Part shown: one piece after another, positions 1 to 9,450 of the stretch
Position numbering within the stretch: the stretch's first letter is position 1
How the letters are laid out: every line of letters begins with the position of its first letter
Source of the DNA: an uncultured Bacteroidales bacterium
Lineage (GTDB): Bacteria; Bacteroidota; Bacteroidia; Bacteroidales; FEN-979
Assembly: GCA_903875045.1 (NCBI GenBank)
Contig: CAIQUS010000113.1
Coordinates: 1-51,897 of the forward strand
Length of the DNA stretch: 51,897 bases
Direction of reading: 5' to 3'
Program-made: the position numbers and the translations under genes
Notes under the pieces: generated by a model
The model's input: the letters and a program-made list of their open reading frames with translations, nothing else
Told to the model about the DNA's origin: nothing
Database searches by the model: none

Positions 1-195
1 CCAATTACCCAGAAAGAAAGGCCTTATATCCGGTTTCTGTTCGTCACAACAAATGTTTGCCTACGGCTGCCTTCAGATTCCCGGTTGCCCGGGACACCCT
101 TGCTTTCGGCTATAAAATTCCGGTCATTACGGTTCTTTCGGGACTTGGGAAATTGCTTCCCCGCACCCTTTAGAATTACTACATGCCCGGCACAC
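1..195 (-). mobile_element. Group IIC intron, 5' part (domain I), cut by the window edge
   Basis: Read on the minus strand from 195 downward, the sequence opens with GTGTGCC and GGCATG. It continues with AAGGGTG, AGTCCC, GCAAGGGTGTCC, GGAATCTGAAGG, GGCAAAC and GAACA in the order I recall from domain I of the Oceanobacillus iheyensis group IIC intron. GTGTG at 195-191 fits the GUGYG 5' splice site. The reverse-transcriptase ORF and domains V-VI would lie left of position 1. The insertion is 8 bases after the stem of a terminator-like hairpin (204-220), which is the known target preference of class IIC introns. Any plus-strand reading frame across this stretch is spurious. Confidence 0.85.
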
Positions 196-203
196 CCAAT
201 ATT

Positions 204-220
204 CGACCCCTACGGGGCCG
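204..220 (-). terminator. Terminator-like hairpin, likely intron target
   Basis: A 7-bp stem (204-210 with 214-220, one G-U pair) closes a 3-base loop. It lies about 110 bases downstream of the asparagine-synthase-like gene on the minus strand. The expected U-tract is not clear, because the group IIC intron begins 8 bases beyond the stem. The bases between the hairpin and the gene end (221-330) show nothing else recognisable. Confidence 0.55.
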
Positions 221-330
221 GGTCAAACTGTGTTATTCGAATCTACTGGTTCAATAATAATCAAGACACCTGCCATCGGTACGCTGAGCCTTACCATCAA
301 AGTTCAATATTTCACCCTCAACTAAAGAAC

Positions 331-2178
331 TCAGGCCAGGTAATCGGACAATTTACCGGTTTTCTTATCTCCGATATTTTTATCCCACCATAAGGTGATG
401 ATCAGCAGGTTCAGCATCTGATTGGATTTCACCTGTTTGTACCAGAACCAGTATCCTTTCCCTGTGGACAAAGCTTCGTACTGTGCAAAAAACTGATTCA
501 GGTAATCTTTGTTTTTCAGTGATTTTGCAAAAGCAGAATTTCTGATATAATGATATATTTTTTCACGCCGCTGCTGGTTGTTAAAGAAAATTTCAAGTGG
601 TGAAAAACCTCCCTGTTTCGGACGGTTTGTAACAGCATCAGGCAACATGGGCTTGACCAATTGCTTGTGAATATATTTTGTTACACCCAGCCCTTTCATA
701 CATTCTTTCACAGTTCCTTTTGCCCGCAGGTTGATTGGCAGGTGTTGGAGGAAGTGGTATAGATCAAGGTCGATATACGAAAAAGCAAGGTTCACCCCGA
801 ATGTTTCAGAAAGCCGGGAAGCTTTGAAGATGATCACCTCATTGACCGAATGCCTCAGGTGCAAATAATAGTTACGTTGGAGGAACAGTTCGTCATAGCT
901 GTTGAATTTATAAGGGATGTCGTTGAGGTATGCATGGTTCGGAATATTCGGCATATCAAACATCCGGTTTAGCTGATAATCATGAAATCCAAACGTTTCA
1001 GGTTCCATTACCTTTAAAATCTTCTGGTTTTGGAAATGAACCCTGAAAGAGAGGTTATCATGATCAAACAGGCTGTTGTCGCTCAGTTTATCAAACAAAA
1101 CAGAAAAGGGTTTAAGCCCTGTCCGCTGCATTTTGTAATGTAAAGCCGTTTCCCTGACCCCTGCTCCGAAATACTGATCGTTTCCATCCCCTCCGATTGT
1201 AACAGGGAGGTTTTCGCCACTCACCATTTTCATGGCCGAATGGTTGAGCATAAACCCCGATTCGGAAAACGGGTCGCCCATATAGTCGATGATATCCGGT
1301 AAGAATTCTATTTCGGTTCCATCCATCAGGTATTCATGGTGCACTGCACCGAATTTATCGGCCATCATCTTCGCGTAAGGCAATTCTGATGCAGGATTAT
1401 CCTTAAACCCGATTGAATAAGTTTTAATGGTTCCCGCATGAACGTCGCGCAGTAAGGCAATGTTGCCACCCGAATCATACCCGCCACTGAGCAAGGCCCC
1501 AACTGTTTCAAAACCATGAATCCTTCTCCTGAGCGATTGTTTCAGCAGTGCGCTGTATTGATCAATCGCATCCTTCAGGGCAATCTCTTTGCGTTCAGCA
1601 TGTAAAATCTCATCGTAATCAAATAATTTTTCAAATCTGAAACCATCTGACGAAGCAATTAAAATCTCACCGGCAGGAATTTTACTCACTCCCTCCAATG
1701 AAGTACCCGGTGCAGGGATATAACCAATCTTCAGAAAGGTGGTGATTCCGGTCAGATCAGGTTTTGCAATGAAATTCTTAAAATCTTTTAAGCCATGATA
1801 GGAATCGGTAAAATAGTCTTTGGTGAAAAAGATCATTCGCCCTTCACCATTCCGGTCACGTACAATGATCGTCTTGCCGGGTTCCATGATCACAATGGTA
1901 AATTTACCATTCAGTTGCCTGAATCCACGAACCCCTTCCCTGTCGAACAATTCAAAAATCAGTTCAGCAGGATTTTCAGAGGAATAAGATAACCTGCTTT
2001 GAATTTCATCAACATTGTAAAGTCTGCTGTGTATATGCAATTGTCGGTTACCACGCGTTGCGGATTGATATCCGTTACAGGCAAAATGTCCCTTGACATC
2101 ACCATTATTTAAACTGGTATTCAGGAAGTCAGCGATTTGGCTTGTTTTTGAAAACAGGCCGTAGAAGAATGTTTTCAT
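331..2178 (-). CDS. Asparagine-synthase-like amidotransferase (no N-terminal Cys)
   Basis: A 615-residue protein with the two-domain layout of class B asparagine synthetases. The N-terminal Ntn-like domain has RQLNGKFTIVI and VRDRNGEGRMIFF. The C-terminal PP-loop ATP pyrophosphatase domain has the motif SGGYDSGG near residues 229-236, followed by YSIGF. The chain opens MKTFFYG instead of Met-Cys-Gly, so the glutaminase nucleophile Cys2 is absent. The enzyme would then use ammonia or another amine, or make a different amide or adenylated product, as in beta-lactam synthetase or lasso-peptide cyclase relatives. I chose the start at 2178 because a longer reading would overlap the upstream lipoprotein gene. 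The substrate is unknown; free asparagine synthesis is only one possibility. Confidence 0.8.
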   Translation of the reverse strand: MKTFFYGLFSKTSQIADFLNTSLNNGDVKGHFACNGYQSATRGNRQLHIHSRLYNVDEIQSRLSYSSENPAELIFELFDREGVRGFRQLNGKFTIVIMEPGKTIIVRDRNGEGRMIFFTKDYFTDSYHGLKDFKNFIAKPDLTGITTFLKIGYIPAPGTSLEGVSKIPAGEILIASSDGFRFEKLFDYDEILHAERKEIALKDAIDQYSALLKQSLRRRIHGFETVGALLSGGYDSGGNIALLRDVHAGTIKTYSIGFKDNPASELPYAKMMADKFGAVHHEYLMDGTEIEFLPDIIDYMGDPFSESGFMLNHSAMKMVSGENLPVTIGGDGNDQYFGAGVRETALHYKMQRTGLKPFSVLFDKLSDNSLFDHDNLSFRVHFQNQKILKVMEPETFGFHDYQLNRMFDMPNIPNHAYLNDIPYKFNSYDELFLQRNYYLHLRHSVNEVIIFKASRLSETFGVNLAFSYIDLDLYHFLQHLPINLRAKGTVKECMKGLGVTKYIHKQLVKPMLPDAVTNRPKQGGFSPLEIFFNNQQRREKIYHYIRNSAFAKSLKNKDYLNQFFAQYEALSTGKGYWFWYKQVKSNQMLNLLIITLWWDKNIGDKKTGKLSDYLA

Positions 2179-2260
2179 AGGTTTAGGATTAGTTAGTAAC
2201 TTGAATACAACAGAAAATATTGAGAAAGACTTCGAAAGAACGGCAAAAAAGCATTTGTTT

Positions 2261-3340
2261 TTATCTGAAAAGTACTCCATTCGGAGCAACCCCTGCAGTA
2301 TACTGTTTAATCAGGCTTCCCTGGGCTGAATACCTGCGAAGTATTCCGGGAGTAGTGAAATCAGTGGCATCCAATGCAAATATTTCACCGTTTGCAGGAT
2401 TGACATTGAATCCGTAGAAAAATTTACTCCCATCGATCAGGGGGGTAGCCGGGATCACCAACGATGCAACATCCATGGCATAAATGCCGGCATACCCGAA
2501 TCCTCCACCGAAGTAGACGACTGATTTATCCTTGCTGATATCAATGTGTTGTGGGTGCTGGGTTGCTGAAATGAGGTATTCGCCAACATTCTGATAGGTA
2601 TCACCCGATAATTTTACCAGTTTTGAAGGAGTTTCGAGGATAATATTGAACGATCCGTCATATTTGATATAGCCATAACACAGCACCCAGATGTTGTTGT
2701 TTCTGTCAACAACCATTTCTTTCGGGTTGTCACCTACAACAACCGTTTGAATGACTTTATCTGTTACAGGATCTATCACCGAAACAGTTGAGTCATGGTC
2801 ATAAGCGCCACCGTTGCATACCAAAATATTACCGCCTGCATAAATGGCCTGTTCAGGCCCCATTCCAACCTTAATTGTTCTGAGCACATTGTTTGAACTG
2901 AGATCAACCACTTTTACCACCCCGTTTTCACCCCATTGAGTGATATAACCTTTTCCATTGTAAGAGGCCATAAAGCGTGGTGAACTAAGCCCGGAGATTG
3001 TGCCTGCTTCTTTAAAATAATCGGTATTGGCCACAACCACCGTATCTGAAAGGTTTAACATCATATATATTTTCCCGTTGGTATAATATACAGACTGCAA
3101 TAATTGCCCCAGCGGACGTTTGTTTACAGTGGCAAAAATTGAATTTCTGACGCTGTCACCGGCAAAATCGTAAAAGCTTACTGAGGCGTTGGCCTGTCCA
3201 AAGGTACCCTCGTTGGAGATGAAAGCCCCGTTGGCATAAGGCCCTGCCGGATTGTAGGGTGGATCAGAATCTTTTACACAGCCTGTGATTAAGGTAGTTA
3301 TGAGTAATGTGTATGCAAAAATTTTCAGTCTTCTTTTCAT
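2261..3340 (-). CDS. DUF5074/YncE-like beta-propeller lipoprotein
   Basis: A 359-residue protein. It starts MKRRLKIF, has a lipoprotein signal with lipobox LITGC, then repeated beta-propeller blades (NEGTFGQANASVSFYD, VVDLSSNNVLRTIKVG, VSVIDPVTDKVIQTVVVG, NNIWVLCYG). It is a clear paralog of the protein at 28041-29159: both share NEG..., NASV, SPR, WVLC and a final FYG-N--P--G-I/FALDA-type block. The family includes BtuG, the surface cobalamin-binding lipoprotein of Bacteroides, but this copy has no TonB receptor beside it, so its ligand is open. The start at 3340 gives a standard signal peptide; the longer reading from 3388 adds a non-signal stretch. The gap to the downstream gene is 82 bases, so the two may be cotranscribed. 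Confidence 0.8.
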   Translation of the reverse strand: MKRRLKIFAYTLLITTLITGCVKDSDPPYNPAGPYANGAFISNEGTFGQANASVSFYDFAGDSVRNSIFATVNKRPLGQLLQSVYYTNGKIYMMLNLSDTVVVANTDYFKEAGTISGLSSPRFMASYNGKGYITQWGENGVVKVVDLSSNNVLRTIKVGMGPEQAIYAGGNILVCNGGAYDHDSTVSVIDPVTDKVIQTVVVGDNPKEMVVDRNNNIWVLCYGYIKYDGSFNIILETPSKLVKLSGDTYQNVGEYLISATQHPQHIDISKDKSVVYFGGGFGYAGIYAMDVASLVIPATPLIDGSKFFYGFNVNPANGEIFALDATDFTTPGILRRYSAQGSLIKQYTAGVAPNGVLFR

Positions 3341-3463
3341 GATTTGTCTTCGGTTAAATGTTTCTTCCCTATTCCCCCAGATATCCACAGCATCTGAATA
3401 AATTCTACATAAACATGCTGAAAAGCAGATACATAACTATTGCCGGAGGTTTTTATCATCATG

Positions 3464-3471
3464 CAAAGGTA
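3464..3471 (-). promoter_or_regulatory. Candidate -7 box for the DUF5074 lipoprotein gene
   Basis: On the minus strand this reads TACCTTTG, matching the Bacteroidota -7 consensus TAnnTTTG. It lies about 125 bases before the start at 3340. No TTTG -33 box is seen at the right distance. In the 436-base gap 3341-3776 the only other signal seen is the plus-strand box at 3749. Confidence 0.4.
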
Positions 3472-3748
3472 CAATTTATATTAACTGATTATTTGCCTGG
3501 GTCAAGATGCCAACCAGTGTTTCAAGCAGGTATAATTAAGAATAATACCACCTCACAGGCAAATGTAATAAAAATTGACTCATCTCAAACCTGGGGATGG
3601 TGAAATGCATCCGAGAACGGATCTATCAGTAAAAATACTGCCAGACCGGTCGCAAAGTAAACCAATTGAGGAATTAATCATACAATAAACAATGGTGCAA
3701 CAAGCCATGGTCTTTCACTTTTTACCCCTATCGTAAGCAGGAAAATGA

Positions 3749-3756
3749 TAATTTTG
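3749..3756 (+). promoter_or_regulatory. Candidate -7 box for the GH2 gene
   Basis: TAATTTTG matches TAnnTTTG and would give a leader of only about 15 bases before the ATG at 3777. The -33 element is weak (T-rich only). Confidence 0.4.
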
Positions 3757-3776
3757 CCGTATAAAATTGCTTCCCT

Positions 3777-6305
3777 ATGAACCGTTATCTTTCTTCGATC
3801 ATCCTTGGATTAGTAATACTCTGTTCTGAATCGCTTATTTCGCAGGATATCAACACATTTGAACTCGACGGGGGATGGAAATTCCGAAGGGCCGGAACCA
3901 AAGAATGGTTTCCCGCAAAGGTACCTGGAACTGTCCATCTTGACCTGATGCGTAATAACATGATCCCGGATCCCTATCTGCGGGACAATGAATCAAAACT
4001 TCAATGGATTGGCGAGGTAGGCTGGGAATATATGAAAACCTTCCAGTATGCTGAACATAATTTTGCATGGCGGCATATTGACCTGGTTTCCAAAGGACTC
4101 GATACTTATGCGAACGTTTACCTCAATGACTCACTCATTCTGGTGGCCGATAACATGTTCCGCGAATGGTATGTCGACATCAAGCGTTTTCTTCACATTG
4201 GCACAAATACGCTACGTATTCAATTCCCGGCCATCATCCCTCAGAATAAAGCGGCATACGACAAATTACCCTTCAAACTGCCCGGCGATGAAAAGGTGGT
4301 TTGCCGCAAAGCGGCATATCATTTTGGCTGGGATTGGGGGCCCAAACTGGTCACCAGCGGAATCTGGCGTCCGATTTATATCCGTGAATGGAATGCCGTG
4401 AATGTGCTTGGGGTTCAGTTTATCCAGAAAAAACTGACCGATTCAATCGCCAATATTGCGGCACAATTTACCATGTTCTCTGAATTGGGCGATTCTGCAG
4501 ATATCAGGATATTTCTTGATACCACTGAAATACTTCGGCAGGCGGTCATTCTTAATAAAGGCCCGAACGTGATCAGGGGCGATTTTTCGATAAAAAATCC
4601 AAAACGTTGGTGGCCCAATGGTATGGGAAATCAAGTCCTCTACGATTTCGGATATGAAGTTTATTTCAATGGACGGCTTGCCGGTGAAGGCCGCCAGAAG
4701 ATCGGACTGCGTACCATTGAACTTGTTCAGGAAAAAGACTCTGTGGGCAAATCATTCTATTTCAGGGTCAATGGGATCCCTACATTTATCAAAGGAGCCA
4801 ATTATATTCCACAGGATAACTTTGTGCCCCGGGTAAAGGACTCTGCATACCGGGCACTCATCCATGATGTCAGAGCAGCCAACATGAACATGCTTCGAGT
4901 GTGGGGCGGTGGGATTTACGAGAATGACATTTTCTACGACCTGTGCGATGAAAATGGCATCATGGTATGGCAGGATTTCATGTTTGCCTGTGGGATGTAC
5001 CCCGGGAACAAGGAATTTCTGGACAATGTCAGGGATGAAGCCATTCAAAACATAGTAAGGCTCCGGCGCCATCCGTGTATCGCAGTATGGTGCGGCAACA
5101 ATGAAATTGAAGAAGGCTGGAAAAACTGGGGATGGCAAAAACAATACGGGTACAGTGCCGAAGACTCGGCAGCTGTTTACAAGAATTACCGGTTGATATT
5201 CAACCTGATCCTGCCAAACAATGTGCGGAGGTTCGATACAGCCCGGGCTTATATTTCCTCTTCTCCCCTCCATGGATGGGGCCGCCCGGAAAGCCTTACC
5301 GAAGGAGATTCGCACTATTGGGGTGTCTGGTGGGGTAAAGAGCCTTTTCTGAACTATGAAAAGAAGGTGGGCCGGTTTATGTCGGAATATGGTTTCCAAA
5401 GTTTTCCTGAATATTCGACCATTAAAAAGTTCACTTCCCCCGAAGACCGTACACTTGGATCCCCGGTGATGAAAGCACATCAAAAACATCCTACAGGATA
5501 TGAAACCATTGATGAATATCTGTTGCGAGACTACAAAAAACCAAAGAATCTTGAGTCGTATGCCTACGTGAGTCAGCTTTTACAATCAAAGGGAATCATC
5601 ACGGCCATTGAGGCACATCGCCGCGCCAAACCTTATTGCATGGGAACCATGTTCTGGCAATTGAACGACTGCTGGCCTGTTGTTTCATGGTCATCCCGCG
5701 ATTATTTCGGAAAAAAGAAGGCTCTTCAATATGCACTTCCCGCTGTTTTTGATGAAATACTCATCTCCCCTGTCGTGGAGGACGGGCACATCAAGGTTTA
5801 TATCTCTTCCAATGATGCCGAATTCAACCGGGCCACCATGACGGTGAAATTGCTTGATTTTAACGGGAACCTCTATTCTGATGAAGGATTTACCGTTGAT
5901 ATTCCTGCCAATACCTCGCTGGTTTATTATGATACACTGCAATCAGCACTGGTGGGCAACCTTAACCCGAAAGAGTTGTTGCTGCTGGTAACCCTCAAAG
6001 GTGTCGGACTTACTTTTATGAAGACAAAAAACACCATGTATTTTGTTTCACCAAAAGACCTGGAACTGCCGGTTGCTAAAATTGACAAAAAAGTTACCGA
6101 AACACCTTCGGGTTATAGTATCCGTCTTACCTGTGATAAACTTGTTAAAAACCTTTGTCTTTCAACTTCCGTAAAGGGTGATTTTTCTGATAATTATTTC
6201 GACATGTTACCGGGTGAATCGGTGGATATTCAATTTACTACCACGAAAAAGAATCCGAAAATGGCCGATTTGATTGTTGTGAAAAGCCTGATAGATTCGT
6301 ATTGA
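3777..6305 (+). CDS. Beta-mannosidase, GH2 family
   Basis: An 842-residue secreted protein with a Sec signal peptide (cleavage probably near ISQ-DI). It shows the full GH2 mannosidase layout: N-terminal jelly-roll (LDGGWKFRRAGTKEWFPAKVPG), the HFGWDWGP signature of beta-mannosidases, an immunoglobulin-like linker, then the TIM barrel. The acid/base Glu is E443 in WCGNNEIEEGW and the nucleophile is E537 in SEYGFQS. Length is normal for the family. It would release terminal beta-mannose from mannans or N-glycan cores in the periplasm or outside the cell. The GH92 gene follows 170 bases later on the same strand, which suggests joint use on mannose-containing glycans. There is no SusCD pair nearby. 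Confidence 0.92.
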   Translation: MNRYLSSIILGLVILCSESLISQDINTFELDGGWKFRRAGTKEWFPAKVPGTVHLDLMRNNMIPDPYLRDNESKLQWIGEVGWEYMKTFQYAEHNFAWRHIDLVSKGLDTYANVYLNDSLILVADNMFREWYVDIKRFLHIGTNTLRIQFPAIIPQNKAAYDKLPFKLPGDEKVVCRKAAYHFGWDWGPKLVTSGIWRPIYIREWNAVNVLGVQFIQKKLTDSIANIAAQFTMFSELGDSADIRIFLDTTEILRQAVILNKGPNVIRGDFSIKNPKRWWPNGMGNQVLYDFGYEVYFNGRLAGEGRQKIGLRTIELVQEKDSVGKSFYFRVNGIPTFIKGANYIPQDNFVPRVKDSAYRALIHDVRAANMNMLRVWGGGIYENDIFYDLCDENGIMVWQDFMFACGMYPGNKEFLDNVRDEAIQNIVRLRRHPCIAVWCGNNEIEEGWKNWGWQKQYGYSAEDSAAVYKNYRLIFNLILPNNVRRFDTARAYISSSPLHGWGRPESLTEGDSHYWGVWWGKEPFLNYEKKVGRFMSEYGFQSFPEYSTIKKFTSPEDRTLGSPVMKAHQKHPTGYETIDEYLLRDYKKPKNLESYAYVSQLLQSKGIITAIEAHRRAKPYCMGTMFWQLNDCWPVVSWSSRDYFGKKKALQYALPAVFDEILISPVVEDGHIKVYISSNDAEFNRATMTVKLLDFNGNLYSDEGFTVDIPANTSLVYYDTLQSALVGNLNPKELLLLVTLKGVGLTFMKTKNTMYFVSPKDLELPVAKIDKKVTETPSGYSIRLTCDKLVKNLCLSTSVKGDFSDNYFDMLPGESVDIQFTTTKKNPKMADLIVVKSLIDSY

Positions 6306-6338
6306 GGGACCTCAGCGCGGGCCGTATCAAGGGAATGG

Positions 6339-6432
6339 CACCTAAACCCCCGGCCCCTGATGGAAAAAGCACCTCAACCCCCGGCCCCTTCTCCTCAGGG
6401 ATAAGGGGGGAGCCCTCTCCCTGAAGAGAGGG
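6339..6432. repeat. GC-rich intergenic repeat with direct copies and a hairpin
   Basis: Two 20-base copies differing at one position lie 31 bases apart (6339-6358 and 6370-6389), both built around AACCCCCGGCCCC. They are followed by a hairpin, CCCTCTC at 6413-6419 with GAGAGGG at 6426-6432. It fills the 170-base gap between the GH2 and GH92 genes. This type of C/G-rich palindromic repeat recurs between genes in many Bacteroidota. No U-tract follows, so I do not call it a terminator. Confidence 0.7.
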
Positions 6433-6475
6433 GTGAGTGAGGTAAAAGACAGAAACAAATAAAATAATTTCAGAT

Positions 6476-9423
6476 ATGCACAAAATAAAGTATTCCATCC
6501 TATTTCTGCTGATCTTCCTGATGGCAGGTTTGTTCTGTGCAGTTCAGGCGCTAAAGCCGCTGTCACTTAACACTTATGTCAACCCGTTTATTGGTACCGG
6601 CGGTCATGGCATACGTTTCCCGGGGCATGCCTGCCATTCGGGATGGTTCAACTAAGTCCGGATACCCGTCTCGAGGGGTGGGATGGTTGTTCCGCTTATC
6701 ACGGAAGTGATTCGGTGATCTATGGATTCAGCCATACCCATTTGAGCGGGACCGGTTGTTCTGATTATGGTGATATTCTTGTTATGCCGGTTTCAGGACC
6801 AGTAAATCTAAAAGATTATGGCTATGCTTCCTCTTTCAGTAAGAAAGATGAGGTGGCAACGCCCGGTTTTTACCAGGTTCAGCTGCTGAAAAATAAAGTC
6901 AAGGTTGAACTCACTGCTACCGCCAGAGCCGGGTTTCACCGGTACACCTATCAGGGGTCCGTTCCGGCAAATATCGTAATTGATTTAAAACATCGCGACA
7001 AGGTGCTTGAGTCGGGATTAAAGGTTACCCGAGATGATGAAATTGAGGGTTTCAGGGTATCCCGGGCATGGGCATCCAGGCAGATGATCTACTTCGTGGC
7101 GAAGTTTTCCAGGCCATTTACATCCTATTCTCTTGCATCCGGCGAACAGTTATCATCGGTTTTACAAGAGGTAAATGGCGACAATCTCAAAGCTGTCCTC
7201 ACATTTTCCGGCAATGGCAATGAGCAGATTCTCGTAAAGGTTGGCATCTCAGGTGTGAGCATTGAAGGGGCGCGTAAAAACCTTGAAGCTGAGATCCCGG
7301 GATGGAATTTCGACTCCATTTCCAACCAGGCATCATTGGTTTGGGATAAAGCCCTCGGTAAAGTCAAGGTGGAAAATGGCACTCAGGAGCAGCAAACAGT
7401 TTTTTATACGGCCCTGTACCATACGATGCTACAGCCGAACATTTACAGCGATGTTGACGGTCAGTACCGTGGCCGCGATCTTCTGGTCCACAAAGCCGAA
7501 GGATTTGACTACTACACGGTCTTCTCCTTATGGGACACTTATCGTGCCGCCAACCCGCTCTATACGATTTTGGAACCCAAAAGAGTCAATGACTTTGTGA
7601 ACACTTTCCTCCGGCAATACGATGAAGGCGGGATGCTGCCGGTATGGGAACTTTCAGGGAATGAAACAGGATGTATGATCGGTTATCATGCCGTTCCTGT
7701 TATTGCAGATGCCTGGCTGAAGGGAATCCGCGGGTTTGATGGGGAAAAAGCATTTACTGCGATGAAGCACAGTGCCGAGCAGGACCATCTGGGTCTTAAA
7801 TATTACAAAACAAAGGGTTACATTCCAGCCGACCGTGAAGGTGAATCTGTATCCAAAACACTGGAATACACTTATGATGACTGGTGTATCGCCATGATGG
7901 CCAATTCGTTGAAAAAACCGGATGATTACAAACGCTATCTCATCCGGGCCCAGAATTACAAGAATGTTTATGACCGTATCACGGGGTTCATGCGTGCCAA
8001 GTCCAATGAAACCTGGTTTACACCGTTCGATCCTGCAGAAGTTAATTTCAACTACACCGAAGCCAATGCCTGGCAATACAACTTTTACGTTCCCCAGGAC
8101 CTTAGCGGACTGATGCTGCTGATGGGCGGTCGTGACAAGTTTGCCATGAAACTGGACGACCTGTTTGCTGCCGATTCAAAAACCACAGGCCGTGAACAGG
8201 CCGACATCAGCGGACTTATCGGCCAATACGCCCATGGCAACGAACCAAGCCATCACATGGCATATCTTTATGATTATGCAGGGATCCCATGGAAAACCCA
8301 GGAATTGGTCCACCGGATCTGCAACGATTTCTATAAAAACACCCCGGATGGTTTAATAGGCAATGAAGATTGCGGACAGATGTCGGCCTGGTATGTGTTC
8401 AGCGCGATGGGATTTTATCCCGTTACACCGGGTTCTGGTATTTATGCCATCGGCTCACCGGTATTTCCAAGGGCTGCTATCAGCCTGGAGAACGGGAAAA
8501 CATTCACCATCAAGGCCATCAACCTGAGCAACCGCAATGTCTATATTCAATCGGCCAGTCTGAATGGGAAACCGCATACGAAATGTTACATCAGCCACGA
8601 CGATTTAATGAAAGGCGGGGAGCTGGTATTCAATATGGGACCACAACCTAACAAGGCATGGGGCGTTGGATATGGCGGATTTCCAGATTCTTTCATCTCC
8701 GAATATGGCATCACACCTGTGCCATCGGTGCACCAGGGGAATCATACTTTTATGGATTCGACGGTGGTGGCGCTCTCATGCGCCCTTACCGGCGTAAATA
8801 TCCACTATACCCTTGACGGGTCTGAACCAACCGTAAAATCGGCCATTTATCTGCGTCCGTTCGTTTTACGCAAAACAGCCACACTCCGTGCGTTTTCTAT
8901 CAGCAAAGAGTTACAGAAAAGTTTACCTGTTGAAGCAAGGTTTGTCCAGATTCCAAAGAACCGCAAAATCAGCTTGAATACAAAATATGCAGGCCAGTAT
9001 TCAGCCGGGGGAGATCTCGCTCTGATCGATTTTCTCCGGGGTGGGGATAACTTCCGGACCGGTGCATGGCAGGGATACGAAGGTGTTGATATTGAGGCCG
9101 TAGTCGACCTCGGAAGCGTACAACCCATCCATAAACTCTCTCTGGGGTGCATCCAGGATCAGGAAGCCTGGATTTTTATGCCCACAGAGGTTACATGGTG
9201 GTCATCGGTTGATGGTGTGTCATTCACAAAATTATCGACCATTCCCAACGATATGGATGAAAAAAAGGTTGGCACATTTACCAAAGAATTTTCACTTGCC
9301 CTCAAAAGCCTTAAATCCCGCTACATAAAGGTTACAGCCAAAAACCGTGAGATTTGTCCGACGTGGCATGCGGGAGCAGGTGGCAAGGCATGGGTGTTTG
9401 CGGATGAAATATGCGTAGAATAA
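6476..9423 (+). pseudogene. Alpha-mannosidase, GH92 family, frameshifted near the N-terminus
   Basis: Reading from the ATG at 6476 gives a signal peptide and then NTYVNPFIGTGGHG, the conserved GH92 N-terminus. It then leaves frame and stops at 6653-6655. The second frame resumes with GMVQLSPDTRLEGWDGCSAYH and runs to 9423. Adding one C after 6610 (GGC-ATACG to GGCCATACG) restores HGHTFPGACLPFGMVQ and a protein of about 982 residues. The remainder is intact: HGNEPSHHMAYLYDYAG and GNEDCGQMSAWYVFSAMGFYP are catalytic-domain signatures of calcium-dependent exo-alpha-mannosidases. A chitobiase-C-terminal-like segment (YTLDGSEPT) and a discoidin-like C-terminal domain follow. It is either a sequencing or assembly error or a recent inactivating mutation. 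An internal start at 6643 would lack the secretion signal and part of the first domain. Confidence 0.88.
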
Positions 9424-9450
9424 TTTACGATTTGGGATTTACGATTTACG
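9424..9450. repeat. Dispersed TTTACGATT/TTTGGGATT intergenic repeat
   Basis: Short alternating units GATTTGGGATTTACGATTTA fill the gap between the GH92 and EamA genes. The same units recur at 46967-47014, and a related form in reverse orientation lies at 51455-51494. The final unit runs straight into the ATG of the transporter at 9451. Confidence 0.7.

Noticed and set aside
85-393. A 102-codon plus-strand frame at the left edge
   Set aside because: It crosses the group IIC intron, the hairpin and the end of the asparagine-synthase-like gene. The sequence is explained by the intron on the other strand.
4752-5489. A 245-codon minus-strand frame inside the GH2 gene
   Set aside because: It is the shadow of a gene with clear GH2 catalytic motifs; the translation shows no family signature.
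6600-6620. Programmed frameshift in the GH92 gene
   Set aside because: There is no slippery heptamer at the break, no strong downstream structure was seen, and the GH92 family is not known to use recoding.
3777-9423. Polysaccharide utilisation locus
   Set aside because: GH2 and GH92 genes are present, but there is no SusC/SusD pair, sensor or ECF sigma factor.
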